Under the pieces are notes generated by a model. It was not told the origin of the DNA. It ran no database searches and saw only the letters and a list, made by a program, of their open reading frames with translations. 64,000 nucleotides of DNA, taken from positions 1 through 64,000 of the forward strand of contig NZ_FOVE01000006.1 in assembly GCF_900115065.1 (NCBI RefSeq), read 5' to 3'. The DNA is from Formivibrio citricus. Its GTDB lineage: Bacteria > Pseudomonadota > Gammaproteobacteria > Burkholderiales > Chitinibacteraceae. Each line of letters opens with the position of its first letter. Position 1 is the stretch's first letter. Shown piece by piece: positions 34,457 to 42,602 of this stretch. Position numbers and translations under genes: made by a program.

Positions 34457-35155
34457 TCATTCGTAAAACCTCGCAAACTCCCCCGCCGCAATCCGCGGTG
34501 TCTGCAACGTGTTTTCCACCGCAGCCGTATCGGCGTAGCCCAGCGCCATGCCGCAGACGATCATCAGGCTGTCGGGGATGTCGAGCAGGCGGCGCAGGAT
34601 CGGGTGGTATTCGCAGAAGGCGGCCTGGATGCAGGTGTCGAGGCCTTCGGCGCGCGCGGCGATCATCAGGGTTTGCAGGAAGCCGCCGTAGTCGATGAGG
34701 CTGCCGATTCCCATGCAGCGGTCGATTGTGAAGATCAGCCCGACCGGGGCGTCGAAGAAGGTGTAGTTGCGCGCCCACTGCGCCCGCATGCGCGCGGTGT
34801 CTTTCTTGTCGATCTGCAGCAGGCTGTACAACCCGTAGCCGGTGGCGCGGCGGCGGCCCAAGTACGGTTCGACCCACTCGGCGGGGTAGTAGTCGTACTC
34901 GCCCTTGTGCTCGAAGGTCGGATTTTCGTTTTCGGCCAGAATTGCGGCGCTGACTTCGGCGCGTTTTTTTCCGGTCAGCACATGCACTTGCCACGGCTGG
35001 GTGTTGACGCCGCTGGGCGCGCAGGCTGCGAGATCCAGCAGTTTCAGGATCGTGTCGCGCTCGACCGGCGTATCGAGAAAACGCCGGATCGAGCGTCGGC
35101 CGCGAATTGCCGCTGCGGCAGTGGGGGCGGTGTCGCGGCCGAGTGCGTCGATCAT
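34457..35155 (-). CDS. Nitroreductase family protein (FMN-dependent)
   Basis: This is a probable NAD(P)H-dependent FMN oxidoreductase of 232 residues. RGRRSIRRFLDTPVERDTIL (residues about 18-37) carries the FMN-phosphate-binding arginines, and APSGVNTQPWQVHVLTGKKR follows near 48-67. FDAPVGLIFTIDRCMG and a C-terminal GMALGYAD also fit the family. I start at 35155, where the ATG overlaps the argC TGA by 4 nt. The substrate (nitroaromatic, quinone or other) cannot be told. Confidence 0.88.
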   Translation of the reverse strand: MIDALGRDTAPTAAAAIRGRRSIRRFLDTPVERDTILKLLDLAACAPSGVNTQPWQVHVLTGKKRAEVSAAILAENENPTFEHKGEYDYYPAEWVEPYLGRRRATGYGLYSLLQIDKKDTARMRAQWARNYTFFDAPVGLIFTIDRCMGIGSLIDYGGFLQTLMIAARAEGLDTCIQAAFCEYHPILRRLLDIPDSLMIVCGMALGYADTAAVENTLQTPRIAAGEFARFYE

Positions 35156-36108
35156 GCGGCGAGGCCCGTGGTTTCGTCGAGGCCGAGCATGATGTTCATG
35201 CATTGCAGTGCGGCGCCGGATGCGCCCTTGCCGAGGTTGTCGAAACGTGCGCAGACGATGACCTGCTCGGCATGACCGAAGACGAAGAGCTCGGCACGGT
35301 TGGTGTCGTTGCACGTTGTCGCCGGCAGGAACCCGCCATCGAGATAGGCGGCGGAATCGAAAGGCAGCACCTTGACGAAGGTTTGCCCCGCGTACCAGTC
35401 GGCGAGATGCTTGTGGATGGCCTGCGCATCGGGCCGGCCGGGCAAGAGACGCGTGTGCAGCGGCACGGTCACGACCATGCCTTGCGCGAACGGGCCGACG
35501 ATCGGGTTGAAGATCGGCTTGAAGTCGAGCCCGCTGATGGTCTGCATTTCCGGCAGGTGCTTGTGGGCGAGGCCCAGCGCGTACTGGCGCGGGCTCTTCA
35601 TTTGTTCTTCGGCGCCGCGGGTTTCATAGTCGGCGATCATTTCCTTGCCGCCGCCGGAATAGCCGGTGACCGAATGGCAGGAGGCCGGATAGTCGGCGGG
35701 AACGAGGCCGGCCTTGACCAGCGGGTGCATGACCAGGTTGAAGCCGCTGGCGTGGCAGCCGGGAACGGCAACCTTCTGCGCGTTTTTGACCTTCTCGCGC
35801 TGCTCGGCAGAGAGTTCCGGCAGGCCGTAAACCCAGTCCGGGTTGGTGCGGTGTGCGGTGCTGGCGTCGAGGATGCGGGTTTTCTTGTTGGCCGGGTCGA
35901 GCAGGGCGACGGATTCCTTGGCGGCCGCATCGGGCAGGCAGAGGAACACGACGTCGGCGCGGTTGATGAATTCGGCCTTGACGGCGGCGTCCTTGCGCTG
36001 GGCTTCCGGGATGGTGAGGATTTCGATCTCGCTGCGGGCTTGCAGGCGCTCGTCGATCTTGAGCCCGGTGGTGCCGTGGCGGCCGTCGATGAAAATCTTG
36101 AAGGTCAT
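35152..36108 (-). CDS. argC: N-acetyl-gamma-glutamyl-phosphate reductase, type 2
   Basis: It catalyses the third step of arginine synthesis. The 318-residue length and the opening FKIFIDGRHGTTGLKIDERL (residues 3-22) mark the shorter type 2 group. The catalytic cysteine is in VAVPGCHASGFN near residue 113, and SVTGYSGGGKEMI follows near 143. I start at 36108; the longer frame upstream has no similarity. The stop overlaps the nitroreductase start, so the two genes are cotranscribed. Confidence 0.94.
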   Translation of the reverse strand: MTFKIFIDGRHGTTGLKIDERLQARSEIEILTIPEAQRKDAAVKAEFINRADVVFLCLPDAAAKESVALLDPANKKTRILDASTAHRTNPDWVYGLPELSAEQREKVKNAQKVAVPGCHASGFNLVMHPLVKAGLVPADYPASCHSVTGYSGGGKEMIADYETRGAEEQMKSPRQYALGLAHKHLPEMQTISGLDFKPIFNPIVGPFAQGMVVTVPLHTRLLPGRPDAQAIHKHLADWYAGQTFVKVLPFDSAAYLDGGFLPATTCNDTNRAELFVFGHAEQVIVCARFDNLGKGASGAALQCMNIMLGLDETTGLAA

Positions 36109-36168
36109 GGTGCTGTCCTTGTGTCGCGGATGCAGAATTTTACCTGTGCACGATGGCGGCGGGGTGAC

Positions 36169-36200
36169 AAAAAACACGCAGCCAGGATGCTGGCTGCGTG
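36169..36200 (-). terminator. Rho-independent terminator of the EAL-domain gene
   Basis: CACGCAGCCAG (36175-36185) pairs with CTGGCTGCGTG (36190-36200) around a 4-nt loop. On the minus strand a run of six T follows (36169-36174). It ends transcription of the gene finishing at 36216, ahead of argC. Confidence 0.9.
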
Positions 36201-36215
36201 GTGTGTGCGGGCAAG

Positions 36216-37916
36216 TCAAAGGGCCGGGGTCAGCAAATCGACGATCAAGGGTTTTGAACTTTCCAGCCATTGCGGCACGGTTTCGGCCGGCATCGGTTTG
36301 CCGAACAGGAAGCCTTGCGCGGCGTGCACGCCGTTATCCTGCAGGAAGGCGAGCTGGGCGGGGGTTTCCACGCCTTCGGCGATGGCGGTGAGATCGAGTG
36401 CCGAAGCCAGTGCGATGACGGAGCGCGCCATGTTGCAGGCGGCTTCGTCGCTTTCCAGACGCTGGACGAAGGCGCGGTCGATCTTGAGGGCATCCAGTGG
36501 AAACGCCTGCAGTTGCGGCAGCGAGCTCATGCCGGTTCCGGTGTCGTCGATCACGATTCCGACGCCCTGTTCGCGCAGCAGGTTCACGGCGCGCAGAGCC
36601 TTGTCGTTCTGGCGCAGGACGGCTTTCTCCGGCAACTCAAGGTTCAGCAGGGAAGGGGAAAGCGCCAGGTCTTCCAGCAAGGCCAGTGCCGATCCCGCGA
36701 GGTGCGGTTCCAGAAGCTGGTCGGCAGAGAGGTTGACGTTGAGCCGGCAATCGGAGCGCAACAGCCCCTGCTGGTGCCAGGCGGCCAGCGATGTCAGCCC
36801 TTTTTCCAGCATGATCCAGCTCAACTGGCTGACGAGCCCGCTGTGTTCGAGGAAAGACAGGAATTGCTTGGGCGGGAGCGTTTCCCCGTCGCGCGGCCAG
36901 CGTGCCAGTGCCTCAAAGCCGGTGATGGCTCCATCGGAGAGGCGCACGATGGGCTGGAACCAAGGCTCGAAGCCGCGCTCCATCAAGGTCGCGACGATGT
37001 CGCGCTCCAGCGCCAGCCGGTGGGCGAGCTGTTCCTGCGTGGCCGGGTCGAAGCTCACATGGCGAAAATCACCGTGCGTGGCGGCGAGTTGCGCGGCGCT
37101 TTCGGCTGCGCGCAGCAGGCGTTCTTCGTTGCCGCTGACCGTGGCGGTATCGGCCGAGCCGATGGCGGCGCTGATCTGGAGGCTGTGTTGCCCGACCTGG
37201 ATCGGGCGATGCAGCGCCTTGAACAGACGGTCGGTGATGGTGGGAAGGTCTGTGCCCGACGCGACCATTTCGAGCAGGACGGCGAATTCCAGTACGTTGA
37301 ACTGGGCGACGAAATCCCAGGGGCGCAATTCGGCGGTGATGCGTTCGCTCAGGATTCGGCCAAGCTGGGCCTGTTCGTCATGGGTGAGCTGGTCGGCATG
37401 GCTGGCCGGCAATTGCAGGTGCACCGAGAGCACGCCGACCGCGTGGTTGCCGCCGAAGCGCAGGCGGGACAGCGATCTTTCCAGCCGGTCGAGGAACAGG
37501 ATGCGGTTGGGCAGCCGTGTGTAGGGTTCGAGAACCTTGTGTTCGGTGATGTCGGTGAACGAGCCGGCCATGCGCAGGGCTTTGCCCGAAGCGTCGCGCG
37601 CGCATATGGCGCTGGCCGCGATCCAGCGGTAGCCACCGTCTTCGTGCAGCAGCCGGTGTTCGGATTCGAAGCGTGCGGTGTTGCCGGCAAGGTATTGTTC
37701 CAGTGTGTGGAGAACCTGGCTGCGCTCGTCCGGGTGCAGGCGGTCCTGCCATTCTTCGATACCGGGCTTGAGCCGGGCATCGTTGCCCTGACCGGTGATC
37801 GTTCGCCAAGCTGCACCCCAGACGGCCCGATTGCCGTCGATATCCCAGGCCCACAGTGCGTCGTGCGCGGCTGAAAGAAGCAGATCGAGCGATTGGGCTG
37901 CGGTGTTTTCGGGCAT
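36216..37916 (-). CDS. PAS-GGDEF(degenerate)-EAL cyclic di-GMP phosphodiesterase
   Basis: This is a 566-residue cytoplasmic signalling protein. An N-terminal PAS domain (about residues 5-135) is followed by a GGDEF-like domain in which the GGDEF site reads FNVLEF, so it should not make c-di-GMP. The EAL domain (about 310-560) keeps the catalytic features GFEALARW, LNVNLSAD, the Glu of LELPEKAV, IDDTGTGMSS, DALKIDRAFV, AEGVET and GFLFGKPM, so hydrolysis is likely. I start at 37916 with AAGGAA upstream; a GTG at 37940 is possible. Monocistronic, with its own terminator. Confidence 0.92.
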   Translation of the reverse strand: MPENTAAQSLDLLLSAAHDALWAWDIDGNRAVWGAAWRTITGQGNDARLKPGIEEWQDRLHPDERSQVLHTLEQYLAGNTARFESEHRLLHEDGGYRWIAASAICARDASGKALRMAGSFTDITEHKVLEPYTRLPNRILFLDRLERSLSRLRFGGNHAVGVLSVHLQLPASHADQLTHDEQAQLGRILSERITAELRPWDFVAQFNVLEFAVLLEMVASGTDLPTITDRLFKALHRPIQVGQHSLQISAAIGSADTATVSGNEERLLRAAESAAQLAATHGDFRHVSFDPATQEQLAHRLALERDIVATLMERGFEPWFQPIVRLSDGAITGFEALARWPRDGETLPPKQFLSFLEHSGLVSQLSWIMLEKGLTSLAAWHQQGLLRSDCRLNVNLSADQLLEPHLAGSALALLEDLALSPSLLNLELPEKAVLRQNDKALRAVNLLREQGVGIVIDDTGTGMSSLPQLQAFPLDALKIDRAFVQRLESDEAACNMARSVIALASALDLTAIAEGVETPAQLAFLQDNGVHAAQGFLFGKPMPAETVPQWLESSKPLIVDLLTPAL

Positions 37917-38023
37917 GACACTTTCCTTGGGCAAGTTCACCTCTCAGGGTAGGTGGTGCCGGATCAAGATTCAAATTGCAGTGACAGGGCAGGAGTTTAC
38001 CGGGGGCGCTACCCTCTCCCCGG

Positions 38024-38046
38024 CCCTCTCCCTGCGAGGGAGAGGG
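38024..38046. repeat. CCCTCYCCC hairpin repeat, copy S2
   Basis: CCCTCTCCCT (38024-38033), loop GCG, and AGGGAGAGGG (38037-38046). It is preceded by ACCCTCTCCCCGG as in S1. A GTAGCCCGGATGAAA-type repeat motif follows near 38060. Confidence 0.75.
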
Positions 38047-38183
38047 AGGATGAAGCGGGTAGCCCGGATGAAACAACGTGAAATCTGGGGGGCGTTGGTG
38101 GTCGCCTCAAACCCGGTTTGTCTTTGAACCCGTGCTCCCGGATTTCGCTGCGCTGCGTCCGTGCTACCTGCTGGAGAGGTGGA

Positions 38184-38208
38184 GCCTGTTTCAGCAGGCG
38201 CAGCCGCC
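38184..38208 (-). repeat. Remnant of unit A repeat
   Basis: On the minus strand GGCGGCTG and CGCCTGCTGAAACAGGC join the first bases of unit A directly to its terminal hairpin, as if the middle of the unit had been deleted. It lies three bases after the FixJ-type gene stop. Confidence 0.45.
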
Positions 38209-38210
38209 TA

Positions 38211-38825
38211 TTAGGGTTCGATGCCGGCGTCGCGCAGCAAGGCCGCCAACTCCATCGCCGTCTTGACCTGCATTTTTTCCAGCGTGCGGGCGCGGTGGAC
38301 TTCAACGGTTTTCATGCTGATGGAAAGATCGTCGGCGATCTGCTTGTTGAGGCGGCCGACCAGGATCAGCTTCATGACTTCGCGCTCGCGCGGCGTTAGT
38401 TGCGCGAGACGCGCTTCGGCGGATTCACGGGCTTCGAAGGTGCGGCGGCGCTCGGCATCCTGTGCCAGGCAGCGTTCGGCCAGATCGACCATTTCATTGT
38501 CGGAAAAAGGTTTTTCCAGAAAATCGGCCGCGCCCTGCTTGAGGGCGCTGACTGCCATCGGCACGTCGCCGTGCCCGGTAAGGAAGATCACGGGCGGGCA
38601 GTAGGCGTATTCCTTGAGTTTTGAGAAGGCTTCCAGCCCGCCCATGCCGGGCATGCGTACGTCGAGCAGCAGGCAGCCGAAATCGTCGGGGCTGTAGGCG
38701 GCCAGGAAGGATTCGGCGTCGGCAAACGTGCTGACCTGATGGTTGCGCGTGGAAAACAGCCAGGAGAGGGCGTCGCGGAGCGCTTCGTCATCGTCGACGA
38801 TGCCGATACGGCGTTCAGGATTCAT
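38211..38825 (-). CDS. FixJ/TtrR-family response regulator
   Basis: This 204-residue response regulator has an N-terminal receiver (acidic residues in IVDDDEAL, phospho-Asp in LLLDVRMPGMGG near residue 55, Lys in FLEKPFSDNE) and a C-terminal LuxR/FixJ HTH (LTPREREVMKLILVGRLNKQIADDLSISMKTVEVHR, within 140-178). Its ATG lies 11 nt inside the end of the histidine kinase gene, so the two are coupled and surely partners. Target genes are unknown. Confidence 0.93.
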   Translation of the reverse strand: MNPERRIGIVDDDEALRDALSWLFSTRNHQVSTFADAESFLAAYSPDDFGCLLLDVRMPGMGGLEAFSKLKEYAYCPPVIFLTGHGDVPMAVSALKQGAADFLEKPFSDNEMVDLAERCLAQDAERRRTFEARESAEARLAQLTPREREVMKLILVGRLNKQIADDLSISMKTVEVHRARTLEKMQVKTAMELAALLRDAGIEP

Positions 38826-41172
38826 GATTCGGGGCTTCCTCGCAGAATGGCACGGTAAAGATGAAGCGGCTTCCGCCGCCGGGGTTGGGCTCTACCCACA
38901 GCCGGCCCTGGTGGTGTTCGATGATCGAGCGGCAGATGTTGAGGCCCATCCCCATGCCGGTTTCCTTGGTGGTGTAAAACGGTTTGAACAATTGTTCCAG
39001 TTGTTCCGGAACAATGCCAGTCCCGCGGTCGGCGATCACGACGCGAAGCTGGTCATGATCGCGGGACAGCCTGACTTGCAGCGTGCGCCGGTCGGCCGGC
39101 GTCGAGAGCATGGCTTCGACGGCGTTGCGCATGAGGTTGAAAATGACCTGTTCGAGCATGACCGCATCGGCGAACAGCGGCGGGAGTTCGGTTTCCTGTT
39201 CAATCGTGAGCCTGATGCGGTTCATTTGCAGCTCGGCTTTCAACAGCTCTTCCACGGTATCGAAGAGCTCGCCGATGTGGCAGAGACTGCGGTGCGGGGC
39301 CTGACGCTGTACGAACTCGCGAATGCCGCGGATGATCTGGCCGGCGCGCTTGGCTTGCCCGCTCATTTTTTCCATGGCCTGATCGAGTTGGTGCAGATCG
39401 GGGCGGTCCTGCGCCAGAAGATTGCGGCAGCCCGATGCATAGCTCGCAATCGCGGCCAGCGGCTGGTTGAGTTCATGCGCCAGGCTGGAGGCCATCTCGC
39501 CCATGCTGACGAGCCGCGCAGTCTGTTGCAACTGCTCGTTCTGCAGGCGCTCGCGCTCGGCGGCATCGCGGCGCGCGGTGATGTCGGTCGCCGTATCCAG
39601 CCAGACCACGGTGCCGTCGACCCATACGCTGCGGCGGTTCTGGATGTAATACCAGCGGTTACGGTAGACGTCGAACCATTCCGCATCGATCGGCAGTGTT
39701 GCATGGCGCGGGAAGAACGGCGCGACGCAGCAGGGGCCGCGCTGCTCGGGCAGCCCGAAAGCGCGGTCGAAATGGGCATTGGACAGCAGTACTTCGCCGG
39801 AATCGGCATGGCTGACACACACGCCGCTGTCGAGCCCGTTGAGTACGGTCACGAAGCGCTCGTGCGCGGCCTGCAGCGCCTCGCGCTCGTGTTGCAGTTC
39901 GGTGATGTCGTAGACCGAGCTGATCCAGCCCGTGTGCTTGCCGTCGCCGTCGACGAGCGGGGCGACATAGATGCGCACGTCGAAACGTTCACCGTTCTTG
40001 CGCATCAGCTTCATCTGGAAACCGTTGGTGTCGAACTGCCCGGTGAGGATGGCATCGTGCACGGTTTGGCAGCGCCCCTGCTCTTCCGGCGGCCAGTAGG
40101 GATGGGGCGGGATGCCGTCCTGCAGCTCTTCCGCGCTCCAGCCGACCATTTCGCTGAAAGCGCGGTTGACATACAGGGTCACGCCGGTCAGGTCCATCGC
40201 CCGGATGCCGGTCACCAGCGAATCCTCGATGGCGCGGCGCATCGCCGTTTCCTGGCGCAACCGTGCTTCGGCCGCCTGCCGCCCCTTGATGTGCAGGCGC
40301 AGGGCCCAGGTCGAGGCGATCATCAGTACGGCCAGAAGCGCGAGCGAGACGGTGAGTGCCGATTCCCAGCCCCGATCGTTTTCCGGGTTGGGCGAGGCGG
40401 CCAGGAGCAGGTCGGGGGGGGCGAGCTCCAGCGGGACGCTGCGCGTGAAGACGGTTTTTTGTGTCCGCTCGAATCGCGCCACGATCGGTTTGCCGTCTGC
40501 TTCCAGCAAGCCGATTTCGTAACGCTGGTTGATCCACCAGGGCGTGCGCAGTTGCAGCAGCGAGCGCAGCGATATCCATGCAACCAGGCAGCGACGCTCG
40601 CCTTGGGCAAGTTTGACTGGAGCCACGATGGCGATCTGGCTGTTGCCGCGCTCGTCGGTCATGAGTTGGGTCAGAACGGTTTCGTTGTTCCGTATTGCCT
40701 GTTCGCGCGCAGCGCGCAGCGCGGGGTGTTTGGTGCTGATGATGTCGGAACGCACGGTCGAAGGTGCGCGCCAGCGTGTTTGTCCGTGCGCGTCGACATA
40801 TTCCAGCCCGAGCACCTCGGGGTTGTTTTGCATGAGCGAGAGGCTGCGCCCGATGAAGTCGGCCGAGCCGATTCCCTGAGTCGTCAGTACCGTGGAAAGG
40901 GTTTCCAGATCGCGCTGGTCGCTGGCGACCTGGAAGCGCAGCGCCTGCTTGAGCCATTGCAGGTCTTCGTTGAGCTGGGAGGTCTCACGGTCGCGGTCGT
41001 TCTGGACGTTCTGCACCAGGAAGATCACGAAGGCCAGCGCGAATACGGCAGCGGCGAGGCTTGGAAGGATCAGCAGCCAGTGCGACAGGCGCGGGGACAG
41101 GCGTTCCAGTTGCAACCGCGGGAATGCGGAAGGCTTGATGCGGGGTCTGCGGCTGCGTAGGCGACGGCGCAT
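38815..41172 (-). CDS. Membrane PAS-sensor histidine kinase, FixL/DctS-like
   Basis: This 785-residue kinase has a membrane helix at about residues 30-55, a periplasmic sensor of about 190-200 residues, and a second helix near 263-283. Two PAS domains follow (near 310-430 and 440-550), then the HisKA H-box with LAHELNQPLAAIASYASG and a HATPase domain with NLMRNAVEAML, DRGTGIVPE and TGMGMGLNICRSI. I start at 41172 (MRRRLRSRRPRIK), one base after the dehydrogenase stop, so it shares that operon. The ligand is unknown; the DctS-like architecture suggests a small carboxylate. Confidence 0.92.
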   Translation of the reverse strand: MRRRLRSRRPRIKPSAFPRLQLERLSPRLSHWLLILPSLAAAVFALAFVIFLVQNVQNDRDRETSQLNEDLQWLKQALRFQVASDQRDLETLSTVLTTQGIGSADFIGRSLSLMQNNPEVLGLEYVDAHGQTRWRAPSTVRSDIISTKHPALRAAREQAIRNNETVLTQLMTDERGNSQIAIVAPVKLAQGERRCLVAWISLRSLLQLRTPWWINQRYEIGLLEADGKPIVARFERTQKTVFTRSVPLELAPPDLLLAASPNPENDRGWESALTVSLALLAVLMIASTWALRLHIKGRQAAEARLRQETAMRRAIEDSLVTGIRAMDLTGVTLYVNRAFSEMVGWSAEELQDGIPPHPYWPPEEQGRCQTVHDAILTGQFDTNGFQMKLMRKNGERFDVRIYVAPLVDGDGKHTGWISSVYDITELQHEREALQAAHERFVTVLNGLDSGVCVSHADSGEVLLSNAHFDRAFGLPEQRGPCCVAPFFPRHATLPIDAEWFDVYRNRWYYIQNRRSVWVDGTVVWLDTATDITARRDAAERERLQNEQLQQTARLVSMGEMASSLAHELNQPLAAIASYASGCRNLLAQDRPDLHQLDQAMEKMSGQAKRAGQIIRGIREFVQRQAPHRSLCHIGELFDTVEELLKAELQMNRIRLTIEQETELPPLFADAVMLEQVIFNLMRNAVEAMLSTPADRRTLQVRLSRDHDQLRVVIADRGTGIVPEQLEQLFKPFYTTKETGMGMGLNICRSIIEHHQGRLWVEPNPGGGSRFIFTVPFCEEAPNHES

Positions 41173-41173
41173 T

Positions 41174-42175
41174 TCAGTTCGGTGGAAGCACTTCGTTGAC
41201 CAGCGGTTCGCCGTTTTCAAATGCGGTGGCATTGGCCAGCACCGTCTGGGCGATGTTGGCCAGCGCCTCTTCGGTCAGGAAGCCCTGATGCGAAGTGATC
41301 ACCACATTGGGGAAGGTCGTGAGTCGCGCCAGCATGTCGTCCTGCAGCGCTGCGCTGGAGAGGTCTTCGAAGAAGATGCCTTCTTCGTGTTCGTACACGT
41401 CGAGCCCGACACCGCCCAGATGCCCGGATTTGAGTGCCACGAGCAGCGCGCGGGTGTCGATCAGCCCGCCGCGGCTGGTGTTGATGATGATGGCACCCCG
41501 CTTCATGCGCGCGAGCGCCGCACCGTTGATCATGTGGTAGGTCGCGGGAGTGAGCGGCACATGCAGCGAGATGATGTCCGATTGCTCCAGGAGCGTTGGC
41601 AGGTCGACTTTTTCTACGGCGATGTCGCCAAGCTGGGCCGTATCCAGCGAAGGGTCGTTGGCCAGCAGGCGGCAGCCGAAGCCGCGCGCAATCCGGAGCG
41701 CGGCCTGGCCGATCTTGCCGGCGCCGACAATCCCGAACGTGCGCCCGAAAAGATTGGTGCCAACCAGCCCGTCCAGCGTGAAATTGCCGTCACGCACGCG
41801 CACATAGGCACGGTGGGTGCGGCGTACCAGCGTCAGCAACAGGGCGAAAGTGTGCTCGGCCACGGCCTCCGGCGAATAGGCCGGTACGCACATGACCTTG
41901 ATGCCATGCCGCGCCGCAGCCGCGATGTCGACCGAGTTGTAACCCGCAGAGCGCAGGGTGATCAGCCTGACGCCGAGCCGGGCCAGATGCTCGATGGTTT
42001 CGGCATCGACGCGGTCGTTGACGAAAGGGCAGACAGCGTCGAAGCCGGTTGCGAGCGGTACGGTGTCGCGGTTGAGCCAGGCTTCGAAAAAAACCAGTTC
42101 GTGGCCGAAGTCGGCGTTGGCCTGGGTCAGTGCAGCGCGGTCGTAACGCTTGCTGTCAAATACGGCAATTCTCAT
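41174..42175 (-). CDS. ldhA: 2-hydroxyacid dehydrogenase, D-lactate dehydrogenase type
   Basis: This is an NAD-dependent enzyme, most like fermentative D-lactate dehydrogenase. The 333-residue protein begins MRIAVFDSKRYDRAAL and has the NAD-binding FGIVGAGKIGQAALRIARGFG near residues 147-167, INTSRGGLIDTRAL near 230-243 and the catalytic-His region TSHQGFLTEEAL near 295. It is followed after one base by the histidine kinase gene. A link between lactate or a related acid and the sensor is inference from this coupling. Confidence 0.9.
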   Translation of the reverse strand: MRIAVFDSKRYDRAALTQANADFGHELVFFEAWLNRDTVPLATGFDAVCPFVNDRVDAETIEHLARLGVRLITLRSAGYNSVDIAAAARHGIKVMCVPAYSPEAVAEHTFALLLTLVRRTHRAYVRVRDGNFTLDGLVGTNLFGRTFGIVGAGKIGQAALRIARGFGCRLLANDPSLDTAQLGDIAVEKVDLPTLLEQSDIISLHVPLTPATYHMINGAALARMKRGAIIINTSRGGLIDTRALLVALKSGHLGGVGLDVYEHEEGIFFEDLSSAALQDDMLARLTTFPNVVITSHQGFLTEEALANIAQTVLANATAFENGEPLVNEVLPPN

Positions 42176-42191
42176 GGCGGAACCTTCCCGG

Positions 42192-42437
42192 TCAGCGGAA
42201 CAGGGCGGTGTGGCGGGCGTGGAGCTGGTGGCCGCGCCAGAGCCGTCCGTCGAGCAGCCCTACGATGGCTTCCATTTGCGCATGGTCGAGATGGAAGGCG
42301 ATGGCCGCAGACGGACGTTCCCGCAATCCCGGTGCAATGGTGATTTCCTGCGGCACGGGAATGCCCAACTCGGTAAACAGCGCGCGCAGGTCGTCTGCGG
42401 TCGCATCCGGGGGTAGATTGTCGATCATGAGCTGCAT
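42192..42437 (-). CDS. Small RRM-like RNA-binding protein
   Basis: This 81-residue protein has an RNA-recognition-motif fold pattern: RNP2-like LMIDNLPPDATADDLRALF at residues 3-21, and RNP1-like PSAAIAFHLDHAQ near 43-55 in which the usual aromatic residues are largely missing. Single-RRM proteins of this size occur in bacteria, but RNA binding here is uncertain because of the weak RNP1. It lies 16 nt upstream of the dehydrogenase gene on the same strand and may begin that operon. Confidence 0.7.
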   Translation of the reverse strand: MQLMIDNLPPDATADDLRALFTELGIPVPQEITIAPGLRERPSAAIAFHLDHAQMEAIVGLLDGRLWRGHQLHARHTALFR

Positions 42438-42602
42438 GCTGCGGCACTCCGAAAAATCGTGCCGCGAATTTTACCGCGAAAGGGCGGCAAATTCCTGTTT
42501 TTACTGAGGAGCGTGCAGTGCCCAAGCTGGCTGGCGCCAGCCTGAGGCAATCCGTGGTTTATTTTGCATTTTTTTGACTTGCCGTTTGCTCATTGATTCC
42601 TG

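Noticed and set aside
35107-37524. 805-codon plus-strand frame across argC and the EAL gene
   Set aside because: It spans two recognised genes on the other strand and their terminator, with no recognisable domain.
38210-38226. tRNA-like GGTTCGATGCC
   Set aside because: It lies in the 3' coding end of the FixJ-type gene and no cloverleaf can be drawn.
38743-41160. 805-codon plus-strand frame antisense to the histidine kinase
   Set aside because: It is a shadow of a gene with complete kinase motifs on the minus strand.
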